Assembly (NCBI GenBank): GCA_035048495.1 | Contig: CM068540.1 | Coordinates: 15,794,829 to 15,858,828 of the forward strand | Direction of reading: 5' to 3' | Source of the DNA: Euptelea pleiosperma | Taxonomy: Eukaryota > Streptophyta > Magnoliopsida > Ranunculales > Eupteleaceae | DNA: 64,000 bases | Shown: in pieces, positions 54,575 to 64,000 of the stretch | Position numbering within the stretch: the first letter of the stretch is position 1 | Layout: each line of letters begins with the position of its first letter | Translations under genes and position numbers: made by a program | The notes under the pieces: generated by a model | The model's database searches: none | Told to the model about the DNA's origin: nothing | The model's input: the letters and a program-made list of their open reading frames with translations, nothing else

Positions 54575-54883
54575 GGTCGGGTTCCGGTGACCAAAGTTTT
54601 GACGAACATTTTTGACCAACACCTTGGTCTACCCTCATAGAGGATGAATCAATGGCTGATTTTTGGTGCCTCACCAAAAGATAACCCCAACAAAGAATCA
54701 GCCCATTCTGAAATTTCTAACCAGTCTATGAATATCATAATGATTTGAATTTTTGTGAGGATGGTCTCCTTACCATATAGATCATCTACACCAAAAATCA
54801 AACATCGATTCATCTTCTACGAGGGTACACCAAGGTGTTGGTCAAAAATGTTGGTCAAAACTGTTGGTCATCGGAACCCAACC
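54575..54883. mobile_element. MITE of family A, full length, 309 bp
   Basis: Inverted ends of about 75 bp: GGTCGGGTTCCGGTGACCAA against TTGGTCATCGGAACCCAACC, then TTTTTGACCAACACCTTGGT and ATAGAGGATGAATC with its partner. Core sequence is shared with 41265-41543. Flanks TTTTTAGAA and CATTTATAA agree only partly. Confidence 0.8.
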
Positions 54884-55069
54884 CATTTATAAACTCTTCA
54901 CATACATTTTTGCATGATGGTTATTATTTAGGGTTTACTCAGATAATGGAATATGAAGAACAAATTATAAAATTTACAAAGTTATAGGTTTTACCTCCTC
55001 CATTGTTAACCTCTTCACCAATCACATTTGCCACTTGAACCCTTTTTTGTTTGGTGAGGAGAAATTTGT

Positions 55070-55140
55070 GGAAGAGAAGAAGATGTACAGAGAAGTGGAA
55101 GAGAAGAAGATGTACAGAGAAGTGAAAGAGAAGATGATGC
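55070..55140. repeat. 27-bp tandem duplication
   Basis: GAAGAGAAGAAGATGTACAG plus AGAAGTG is repeated directly in the probable leader of the transposase gene. Confidence 0.8.
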
Positions 55141-55379
55141 AGATGTAGAGAGAAGAAGAAAAGAAGAAGAGATCTCAGAGAAATGGCGGGAGAAATGGAG
55201 GGCGTTGAGAAGGGAGCAGCTTCGCCGTCGTACGAATTCAATGTTCCCAACAACAACGTAACTATCCCTAACATGAGTGTGGGTTCCCGGATTAAAGAGA
55301 ATAGGGTAATTTTGTCATTTTTTTTTTTTTCTTTTTGTAGGTGCCCAGCTTAAAGACGTGGGCGCCCGTAGTGCGACCC

Positions 55380-55412
55380 TTAGAATAAATCTTCAAATCA
55401 TTTTAGATTTCC
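55380..55412. repeat. 33-bp direct repeat, right of MULE
   Basis: Copy of 43332-43364 with one mismatch. Confidence 0.88.
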
Positions 55413-56034
55413 TGGTCACTCAAAAGACCTTAAATGGAACTCTATCCTTTTTTAAAGAGTTTTTCTATGCAAATAAAACTATTTTCCGCAAATTAAAAAA
55501 AATGAGGTCTGTTTGGATCAATATTTTATGCCAAAAAAAAGAATTTTCGCATTATCAAAATCTTTTTTTTTTGTGTGGCGAAAATGGCAATCCAAACTGG
55601 TTAGAATACCAAAGAAAAAAGAGCAAACATTGAATTCCTACCGAACAACTACTGATAAAGAAATCAATTTTTCAAAAGCTTTTCATTTTTGCAGCAATAA
55701 TCTGAATCATCTAGATTTGAGAATACAAAATGACCAGAATATAGAAGAAAAGATCAACGAGGGAGAAACTAATAGTGAACTTAGAGAGGTGATAAAAGAA
55801 AATCTGATTCGGGGTTGGGGTTTCATCCTAAACCCATGTCCTTTTAAAAAATAATTGTTAGTCAATTACAGTCCTAGATGGTGAACTAGGTCATACGGAG
55901 GTATGCCAGCTTTTTCAAATTGTGGGGGTATGTCAAATTTTGAAGATAACATAGGGGGTATGTAAAAAATTCCCTATACATAAAGGGCCTGAATGCTCAA
56001 TTTTTTTTTTCTTTAAGCTCTCCAATTTTTTAAA

Positions 56035-56898
56035 GGGAATTTTTGACATACCCCCCCATGTTATCTTTAAAATTTGACATACCCCCCCACAATTTGAAAA
56101 AAAAGCTGACATACCCCCCTATGACTCGGTCCACTGTCATTTGACTAGTGTTGACCCGAGTTGACTACCTAATTTTGTATTAAAGGATGAAAGTGCCCTT
56201 GTCTTCAACCTTATAACAAGGGTTTGGGTTTAAGCCAAAATCCATAACTCAAATCAAACATGAAAAGAGGAGATTAAAGATAAAAATTAAAACACATGTT
56301 GGTAAACTTGAGATTTTTTTTTATTTTTTTGATGAATTAAACAAAGATTGAGAAGAAAAAACCCCAAAAAATAAATAAAACTCATGAAGGAATGAGATTT
56401 ATTTTTATGGATTTAATTATAGAATGAAATTTTAAAATTGAGAGAACCCATCTTTCCAAAATCCACATCTCAAAAGTTTGAAATATGAATTGCTTTGTCA
56501 TGTTTTTCATTTTTGTTAATGAAAAATTTAAAACTAAAATTGTATGCTTTGTGTTTTTTTTTTTAACCTTGGGTTTAAAATTATTGCCGGAGTGGTGGCC
56601 AGCCGGCCATGAGACTCTGGTGGGTTGGTCGCCGGTGATGGGCGGCCAACCCATTGGAATCTCTTGGCCGGACATCCCCACAGCCGTTTGATTTGGGGTT
56701 TGGGTTTTGGCTCAAACCCTTGTTTCAAGCTTGAAGACAAGGGCATTTTTGCCATTTAATACAAAATTTGAAAGTCAACTCAGGTCAACACTGGTCAAAT
56801 GACAGTGGACCGAGTCATAAGGGGGTATGTCAGCTTTTTCAAATTGTGGGGGGTATGTCAAATTTTAAAGATAACATGGGGGTATGTCAAAAATTCCC
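56035..56898. mobile_element. Mutator-type MITE, 864 bp, perfect target duplication
   Basis: Inverted ends GGGAATTTTTGACATACCCC at 56035 and its complement ending at 56898, paired over more than 150 bp (CTATGACTCGGTCCACTGTC, TTTGACTAGTGTTGACC and partners). The exact 9-bp duplication TTTTTTAAA lies at 56026-56034 and 56899-56907. The interior has a GC-rich patch (GGCCAGCCGGCCATGAG). It is the intact sister of the element split by the MULE. Confidence 0.93.
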
Positions 56899-57073
56899 TT
56901 TTTTAAAACAACCACGTGGTTGTCAAAGAAATCTGCTAATATATGTATACTTAAAGATTACAAATTAGATTACAACACAAAATAATAAGCAAAAAAAAAA
57001 AAAATCTCCAAAATAATACTCAATTCAACGTCAACGGAGGTAAAAACATCGGTTGAAATATCAATACTCTACC

Positions 57074-57408
57074 ATTGTTTGAAAAATGGCCGTTACAACG
57101 AAAATAACAGCCGTTATAACAGAAACAAACCTCACCTGTTACGTTACTTACCGTTTTAACGTTCAGAAAATAACGACCGTTATTTTATGAAAAAAAGTTG
57201 TTAAAAAAAGTGTTATTTTCCGTCATAAATTTTACTGAAAAATTGAAATTTGAATTTTAAATCCGTTTTTTTTTCCATTATTCTGCTATTTTTTTTTCGT
57301 ATTTTTCCCATTTTTGGCCCTGTACATTTTTTCGTTATAATGGAAATAACGATAACGCCCCCCAATCCGTTATACCATTATAACGGCCCCTTTTAAAATT
57401 TGCTCAAT
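57074..57408. mobile_element. Probable MITE rich in CCGTTATAACGG words
   Basis: The imperfect inverted ends are ATTGTTTGAAAAATGGCCGT and the complement of GGCCCCTTTTAAAATTTG. The interior repeats CCGTTATAAC and its near complements. A related fragment is at about 48530-48625 inside the MULE. Limits approximate. Confidence 0.55.
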
Positions 57409-58200
57409 AGTGCCACCTGAGCTCATTTTTTGTGAAACAGATCACTTCCCTGCACACGTGACACGTACACCTGAATTTCTCTGGGAAGCATCGTTTTTTA
57501 TGTTTTGTCTAAACTTCAAATTATCGCTCTATTTACCCCGTAAAGCTCAAACTTCAGTCGGAAGGCCTGAAATTTATCTTCAGCTACACAGTCGAACCGC
57601 CGGAGAAAAAAAATTCTCATTTTTCTTCTCTCGTCAAAAACTCAAAGATTTACTTGCAGGTATGCTTTCCTTCGAAAGCGTTCTTTCTCTTACTTGAATC
57701 TGTAGCTTTGCTTGGAAACATCATCTATTTTATGCTTTTCTAGGGTTTCTTAGGTTGTTTAAACAGTAGATCGAGGTTCTACGTCACCATTTGTTTCCCC
57801 ATTTTTTTAATTCTGTTTTATTGTTTTCTTCAACATTTTAATCTGTTCTCTGCTTCTTCTTTTTTTTTTTTTTTTTTAATTTCTTTGTAATCGTTTCTGT
57901 TCATCTGATCGTTCTTGAAATGTCGAATTTCAATTTGGGAAGATTAGTTCTGAGGAAAAAAATGCTAACTTGCGCATGGTATGACTCAGTCTGATTCAAC
58001 AAATCTTCTTGGCTGACTCGGTAAAAACTGACGGGATATTGAGATTTCTGACTATTTTATATTAAAACTATAAATGTATGAAGAACTCATTGTGGAAAGG
58101 AAGAATTGAAAAATTACTTCTAACATCCATGATTTTGTTTTTGTTTTAAATGATGCCTTAGATTTAAGAATTAGCCATACCCATCATAAGTAAAACTATG
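57409..58200. other. Intergenic, no gene seen
   Basis: 57410-57700 resembles a transcribed leader with a possible GT donor (CAGGTATGC, about 57658), followed by T-rich sequence. No coding exon could be attached. Confidence 0.35.
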
Positions 58201-58206
58201 AAAAAG

Positions 58207-58920
58207 CTTCTAACATTCAAGATTTTGTTGTTGCTTTGGGTGATGTATTAAACTTGATTATTTTGATTATTTTGCTTATATCCATGAATATAGGCCTTGC
58301 TTGGGTAGCACTACAAATGTTTGCACACAGATTTTTGAGGCATTTGCATGTGCTTGGTGGCGCAACATCCAACAAATATTTGCATTAGACCCAATCATTT
58401 TTTGCCAAAAAGTGGTCAAATGTTTGCAGCCAAAAACAGCTGCAAACAATAGGGAAATGACTTTCTCATCCCCCTTGGTCGCCCCTAACAGCTCTACCCT
58501 CCCCAACCGTACGAATATTTTCCCAACATTCAAGATTTTGTTGTTGCTTTTGGGTGCTGCATTAAACTTGATTATTTTGCGTATATCCACGAATATAGGT
58601 CTTGCTTGGTAACACTACAAATGTTTGTGCGCAAACGTTTCCAGCATTTGCGTGTGCTTGGTGGCGCAACATCCAACAAATATTTGCATTAGACCCAATC
58701 ATTTTTTGCCAAAAAAGTGTTCTAATGTTTGCAGCCAAAAAGTGGCTGCAAACAGTTGCAAACAATAGGTAAATGACTCTCTCATCCCCCTTGGTCTCCC
58801 CCAACAACTTTCCCCTCCCCAACCATATGAGTATTTTCCCAACAAATGTTTGTCATTACAAATGTTTGATTATCAAATATTTTCCTGCATACAATAAATA
58901 GAATACCAAGCAAGGCTATA
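58207..58920. repeat. Two tandem approximately 315-bp units with inverted outer ends
   Basis: Units start about 58207 and 58522, both with AACATTCAAGATTTTGTTGT. Both contain GCGCAACATCCAACAAATAT and TTGCATTAGACCCAATCATT. Outer ends ATAGGCCTTGCTTGGGTA (58290) and ACCAAGCAAGGCTATAGG (58905) are inverted, so a MITE with an internal tandem duplication is likely. Confidence 0.72.
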
Positions 58921-59024
58921 GGATCATAACTATATCATTGATGCTAAATCATGGTCAAAATTGAACAAATAATTAATACCATAACATGTGTCAATAAGTG
59001 TGTAAATACAAGATAACATCTCTA

Positions 59025-59585
59025 TAGTCAAGGCACATTTAACGCGCCTCAGATCAGGCTCTAGGCACATCAAGCGCGCGCCTCACTAAAATACATGATT
59101 TTTTGTAAAAAAATTTGTACTTTTGGGTTAAGAGTATAGTCACAATCAGGGTCAAGAGTAAGGGCAGGGATTTAGTAAGGGTGCCAGAAGAGGAAGATGC
59201 CAATTCAGAGGAGACAAAAGAAGAATAATAAATTGAGGAGGCTAACACATCCAATGATGATGAAGCTAATGATTATATTTTAGATGATTACGATGTTAAC
59301 TAGAACTAATTGTGGGTTATTTGAGGTTTGGGACATTTGCTATCTTTTATGTTCTATGGCTTTTTGATTTCTTGTTTTGTATTTAGATAATGACAATGTT
59401 AACTAGAACTGTGTTTAGGTTACTTGAGATTTTGAACATTTGTTATCTTTTATGTTTTATGGCCTAATGATTACTCGTTAATTTATGACGTTATTTTTCT
59501 TAATTTTTTTATATTTCTTATATTTATTATTATAATTTTTAATATTGTGAGTCATACCCTAAGTGCGCCTTGCGCCCTTAACTAC
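59025..59585. mobile_element. Possible hAT-like remnant
   Basis: Ends resemble diverged inverted repeats rich in GCGCC (AAGGCACATTTAACGCGCCT and GCGCCTTGCGCCCTTAACTA). The interior short acidic frame EEANTSNDDEANDYILDDYD resembles the tail of hAT transposases. Both are weak signals. Confidence 0.4.
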
Positions 59586-59953
59586 CTTGGTAACGTGTTC
59601 TCTCGCTCCGTTTTTTTTCTATTTATAAAAGAGAGAACTTGTTTCGCTGTCAAATGATGCATCTTTGGCTTTATAAGCATCATCAGATTATAAGTGGGCA
59701 ATACCAATTATAGCTAGTGTATCTTTTTCTATTTTAGTAGACAAGCAAGTTTGTGGGTGAGGACATTTTGGACACAGGTCAAGATGCACCATTTCCAGCT
59801 ATTGTCTTTATAAATTGCGGGGAGGCATACGCAGACACATACACAAATGCATAATTCACTAATTGAAAAATGTCAATAACCTTCCCGTGATTTATTGGTC
59901 ACTTGATGTGATCAGGTGCTGAGAGCTGTGTGTACACCAAGGGCTATGTCAAC
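59586..59953 (+). promoter_or_regulatory. Upstream region and probable 5' UTR of the OTU gene
   Basis: Non-coding up to ATG 59954. GATGTGATCAG|GTGCTG at about 59915 could be a splice acceptor of a 5' UTR intron. An upstream ATG at 59946 is closed at once by TGA. Confidence 0.4.
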
Positions 59954-61714
59954 ATGAAAGTTTGCTCATCAATCACTACGTCCGCAAAACACGTAGTCCA
60001 CTTCAGTGAATGTGTTAGGAGACAAATGTGTGGCCATGTCTGTAGTGTGGTGTCTCATTCACCGTCCAACACATGCTGTTTCTATTTTCGTTCTGGGGAA
60101 TTTCAACTAAGATATGCTGCTGTGACCATCACGAGGAGATTCTCCCGTTCATTTGCTACTGGCTCTCAAACATTCCGGGGATGCTGTATTGGGTCTCGCT
60201 TTTCCCAACAGAGCAATAACTCACATCCATTAATGGTGAAGCGCTTAGAAAGTTCTAGACACCGGACAAGATGTCTTGGGATTTCATTACCATGTCAAAA
60301 CATTAGTTTGAGGCTTTTGATGCCAAAACAAGAAGTTACCAAAATCAGGTGGAGTGCAGGATCTGCATCTTGGCTTCAAGCCAGTGTTATTTTGGGGTTG
60401 TTGGTTTGCTTTTCGAGTTCCAAACCAGTATATTCTGAAGCAGCCAGGGGTAAGAACAATAACAAAGATGATTGTGATTCGTCCTTGGTCAGCTCTTCCC
60501 ATGGGAAGAAAGTTTACACTGATTATTCTATAACTGGTGAGCATTACTTTCTTATGTGCACTTAATACTGACTGTAATTTTGTAATGGATGGATTTCAGT
60601 GGTTGGATTATCTCTTCTTTTGACGATTCATCAAAGCTTCTTTATTTAAAATTGAGAAAGTGATCTATTTCCATCAAACGTGGTCTTTATGTAGATGACT
60701 AATACATCTTGCAGGCATACCCGGGGATGGGAGGTGTTTGTTTCGCTCTGTGGCCCACGGGGCTTGTCTACGATCTGGAAAACAATCTCCAAGTGAGACC
60801 CTTCAGAGAGAATTAGCGGATGAGTTGCGGGCCAGAGTATATCTCCTTTTGCCACTTTATAATTATGATAATGAGTTGTGTGTGTGTATGTGTGTGGTTT
60901 TTGAAAGGCTTGTGTTCATTACTTTGAACAGTATCAATGCGGTATGGTGTTTTTATAACTGCTTTTCTGTATCTGCTGAATCTTCACAGGTAGCTGATGA
61001 GTTTGTTAGAAGACGAGAAGAAACAGAATGGTGAGTTTGCTAAGTTGTGTCTTGCACAACTTTTAGTTACAATTTTGATCAAGTAGGTTGTAGTTGCGCA
61101 TATGATGGATGATTCAGATCCATATGGAGTCTGGCTGTCAGCTGGCCTGCCTCAGACAATGTGGGCTCAGAACTCTATGACATTCATCTTTTGCAAGCAA
61201 GCTAAACTTTGCGCCCATGTTCATAGATTTTGAAATTTTGCCCCATGGGCATACATTTGATGGAACCATTATCTTCACAGGTTTGTTGAAGGTGATTTCG
61301 AAACATATGTTTCACAGATTAGAAAGCCGCACGTGTGGGGTGGGGAGCCTGAGTTGTTCATGGCTTCACATGTTCTCCAGTAAGCCTTTTCATCTGTCTT
61401 CTAAACTTTTGTGGATGCCCTAACTTTAATAGTATTTATTTGTCACAAAGGTAGGGTGTGTTTGTTTCCGTGCAGTTTTGAAATCCTTTGAGCAACCCAT
61501 ATGACATTCACTTATTCTAATTCCTGATTTTGATATCCATAGGATGCCAATCACAGTGTACATGCATGATAAGAATGCTGGAGGCCTCATAGCCATTGCG
61601 GAGTATGGTCAAGAGTATGGGAAGGAGGATCCGATCAGAGTTCTCTATCATGGCTTTGGCCATTATGATGCATTGCAGATTCCTGAGAAGAAGGGTGGTA
61701 AATCAAAACTTTAG
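59954..61714 (+). CDS. OTU4: OTU-domain deubiquitinating enzyme (plant OTU4 type), 338 aa, five exons
   Basis: Cysteine protease that cleaves ubiquitin chains. Exons: 59954-60536, 60715-60836, 60990-61030, 61281-61379, 61543-61714. All introns are GT-AG, all phases fit, and 1017 bases give 338 residues plus TAG. Residues 1-135 are Ser/Arg/Cys-rich and begin MKVCSSITTSAKHVVHFSEC, compatible with an organelle-targeting or regulatory extension. A hydrophobic stretch WLQASVILGLLVCFSS (about 140-155) could be a membrane segment. The OTU domain is about 195-325: GIPGDGRCLFRSVAHGAC with catalytic D199 and C202, RRREETEWFVEGDFETYV, WGGEPELFMASHVL, and GFGHYDAL with catalytic H322. Nothing is broken. 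The start is the first in-frame ATG; the ATG at 59946 leads to an immediate stop. The OTU4 name rests on my recall of the Arabidopsis family. Confidence 0.9.
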
Positions 61715-64000
61715 CAGGTGTGCCAGTAAGGGTGCAAAAGAAGAAATGGCAAGTGAAAGTACATGTTAACTAGTTATTTATTTGGTGTATTAGTATTTTT
61801 ATACATTTAGATCTTAAATATTTGTTCCTAAAAAGTTAGTTAGTACGAGTCAATAAAAAAGGTAAATTATTTCTCCCATACGATGGATGCTACCTAATAT
61901 TACAGTTTATAATTTTATGGAAATATATGGCTTCGTACAAGTCCCACAGTAGGTCTGGATGCTCTTAGACTTGCAGGATCAAAGTGCTAAAGCAACCTAC
62001 CTAACTAGCTTTACACTTGCAGGATCAAAATGCTAAAGCAACCTATCTCAATTGATAGAAGTTGGTTCAGGTAGGCCAAGTTGAAACAATAATTTGAGAT
62101 GCTTGAAATTTAGTTGCTAGTCAGTTAAAACAATTCTCTTCATATGTAATGAAGAGTCTGGAAATGAATCTAGGCCTATAGGTACACTTCCTTTTCCTTA
62201 ACTTTAAGGTAAGCACCATCCAGAAAAGCCTTAGCAAAAACCTCAACTGAATGAGCGAACAATGGTTAACAACTACACATTTACTTCTTACATTCACATT
62301 GTGGACACTTTATCGTGTCAGGCTGCTCTTATAGAAGCTGCTGCCTGTACTCATGAACATCCACTGATGCTTTTGCGTTCTATTATTACTTTCTAGGACC
62401 TCTCACATTTAAATGTTCTTCCCTTAGGACCAAACAGTGGCTATTTGACAACACCAATGGACATTGTTGGAATAGTACTCCACGGTAGTTACTTGTTACT
62501 TTGGTCTTGGATAAGAGTCATAAGACTCTTTAGTAATCAGACAAGTCCACAGCATTGGAATTAGGTTAATTGTTCAAATTTTTAGGGAGCTTGATTCAGT
62601 AGACGTTGCTATTGATCTTCTAACGAACCTTACAAGGTCTTGATCTTTCTTTAAGCCAATTGTTCTTGTTCTACATGACCCAAAACAAAACTCTCTCTCA
62701 TACATAAAGCATGACAAAGTCTCCTCCCTTGAAGATTTATAGCTCTCCAATGCTCACCACCAAGGTAACAATGTCTAGGTATTAGGAAATTTTCTTTTGA
62801 AGGTTTGCACCCTTTTGATTAGTAACCTCATGGATACTCTCAGCTATTACCTTTGGCATTGTTGCCATGTCAACACTCATTTTTCATGAAGATACCAAAA
62901 TCCAAAACATGATTCTGATATTTGCTGACAGATTTTAAGAGCCATACCATTATAGGCAAATTCAGATTGGGGATGGACTAGATCCCATTGAGAGGTCAGC
63001 TCCCTGACAAAGTGATGAATAAATTCATAAGTTTGATTATTTTGATTTGCCCAAACTGGGAATTTTTTAGTATACACTACTGAGTTGTAACTGTCTATGT
63101 ATCTTTCTTCATTTAGTTCTCAGAATTGCTTTATCTCACTATCACGATTAGATGTATCAGGCTTAGGAACACTATGTAGGCATACTTGTTTGAAGCAGAG
63201 TTTCTTTGACACGGATGGTATATGCAGTCTTGGTACAAATCAATTTTGATTCATGAATGGCATATGTTGCAGGTGTGTTCAACTGTGAGATGCCAGTTTT
63301 ATCAAAGGAAATGAGGAAATTGTCACACGAGCTAAACTACAAAACCTCCACACATTTCAAGTTCCACAAGGAGTATTTCTGAACACGGTCACAAAAATCT
63401 CCGACTTTTTCAAAAATTTGTCAAAAATCTCCGATCTTTTGAATTCATGAATCAATCGCCGATTTTGCCGATTAATCAGTTAAGACCCATTTTTTTCTCC
63501 TTTTGATTTCAATTTTGCCGATTTTTGAATTTTGATATGAATGATGAATCGTGCTTATGAGTTATGACTAATAATTATGGAATTATAGATGTACTTTTCA
63601 TCATATAAATGTGTTTTGTTAAGAACATCTCTAACTTGAAATATGCCATGATATATATTTTATAATTTTGTCAATCTTACCCGATTTTTACCGAATTTTC
63701 TCGACTTGACCTCTTGCCGATTTATTGCTGAATCACATCGTTGCGACTGTTTCTGAAGAGAGGTTGATATAAAAAGAAAATATCTATATCATCATTTTCA
63801 TACTATGACATACTATTAGTGATAGGTAGATTTTCACATGTCTCTAACATGCTCTTAAGAAGACCAAGCAAGAAGGTAGCTAATGTAGAGGGATGTAAAT
63901 ATAGAATTGTAAGAAAACTGCTAATATCAATCCTAAGCATGATTCAACACCTATAAGTGGGATATGGTTTTGAGCTGTGCATGACAACCCTAGAGTAGCA
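61715..64000. other. 3' UTR and intergenic sequence
   Basis: No second gene seen. Contains a weak gypsy integrase-like fragment (62880-63077) and a CCGATTTT-rich patch (63380-63740). Confidence 0.5.
62880..63077 (-). pseudogene. Possible gypsy integrase fragment
   Basis: The - strand reads LTSQWDLVHPQSEFAYNGMA, resembling the integrase motif WDLALPQAEFAYN of Ty3/gypsy elements. Only this short stretch is recognisable. Confidence 0.5.

Larger units (their letters stand above)
43365..55379. mobile_element. Composite Mutator-like element (MULE), 12.0 kb
   Basis: The inverted ends (43365-43407 and 55337-55379) agree at about 39 of 43 positions: GGTCGCTCTACGGGCACCCA against TGGGCGCCCGTAGTGCGACC, then GTTTAAGCTGGGCACC. 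Subterminal GGGCACCC words are repeated at the left end. Cargo: plant mobile domain gene (+, 43560-46990), PPR fragment (-, 47186-47560) and transposase-OTU gene (-, 50550-54320). Flanked by 33-bp direct repeats. All cargo is damaged, so it is no longer autonomous. Confidence 0.85.
43048..55974. mobile_element. Mutator-type MITE (about 0.88 kb without insert) split by a 12-kb MULE
   Basis: Inverted ends GGGAATTTTTGACATACCCC at 43048 and its complement ending at 55974, continuing for about 90 bp (CACAATTTGAAAAA and so on). The 9-bp duplication is TAGACGTAA (43039-43047) and TATACATAA (55975-55983), 7 of 9. Without the MULE (43365-55379) and one 33-bp repeat it would be about 880 bp, the size of the sister copy at 56035-56898. 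Confidence 0.85.

Noticed and set aside
55358..55854. ORFs of 91 and 113 codons near the right end of the MULE
   Set aside because: They lie within the non-coding half of the split MITE and resemble no protein I know.
63380..63760. Inverted ends of a possible element around CCGATTTT-rich sequence
   Set aside because: The apparent pairing is short and can be explained by the repeated CCGATTTT word.

Overview
This is a repeat-rich flowering-plant nuclear region. The evidence is spliced genes with GT-AG introns, plant-type Ty1/copia, Ty3/gypsy and LINE elements, Mutator-like and hAT-like DNA transposons, and a nuclear copy of plastid rRNA. I cannot name the species; the very long repeat-filled introns would fit a magnoliid or early-diverging eudicot, but that is a guess.

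Only two host genes are convincing. The first is a plant homologue of the bacterial peptidoglycan ligase MurD on the + strand. Twelve exons can be followed from 975 to 37678, and the 5' end lies before the window. The exons join in phase (about 461 codons to the stop), yet two introns are enormous: 7.8 kb (6412-14251) and 22,954 bp (14621-37574). The first holds a 4-kb LINE with a 17-bp target duplication, a complete 312-bp TRIM element and a solo LTR. The second holds a deleted copia copy, a mosaic of plastid 16S/23S rRNA, a copia element with an intact 1474-codon ORF and identical LTRs, an older copia remnant, a second copia element with part of its gag inverted, and a gypsy element. That gypsy element is itself broken by a 4.46-kb palindrome, a hAT-like MITE and a LINE fragment. 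The second host gene (59954-61714, +) is a five-exon OTU-domain deubiquitinase of the plant OTU4 type, apparently intact.

Between them, 38-57 kb is a transposon nest. An approximately 0.9-kb Mutator-type MITE (ends at 43048 and 55974; a full sister copy at 56035-56898 has a perfect 9-bp duplication) was invaded by a 12-kb Mutator-like element (43365-55379). That element carries a plant-mobile-domain gene on +, a FAR1/MULE transposase fused to an OTU peptidase domain on -, a captured PPR gene fragment, unusual GC-rich palindrome arrays and nested smaller elements. Its genes are broken by stops and insertions. It is flanked by 33-bp direct repeats, far longer than the usual 9-11 bp.

The points most worth a second look are the 37-kb murD gene with its last exon 23 kb away, the 4.46-kb palindrome that would be transcribed inside its intron, the composite MULE and its 33-bp flanking repeats, the inverted gag inside a copia element, and the mosaic plastid insertion.
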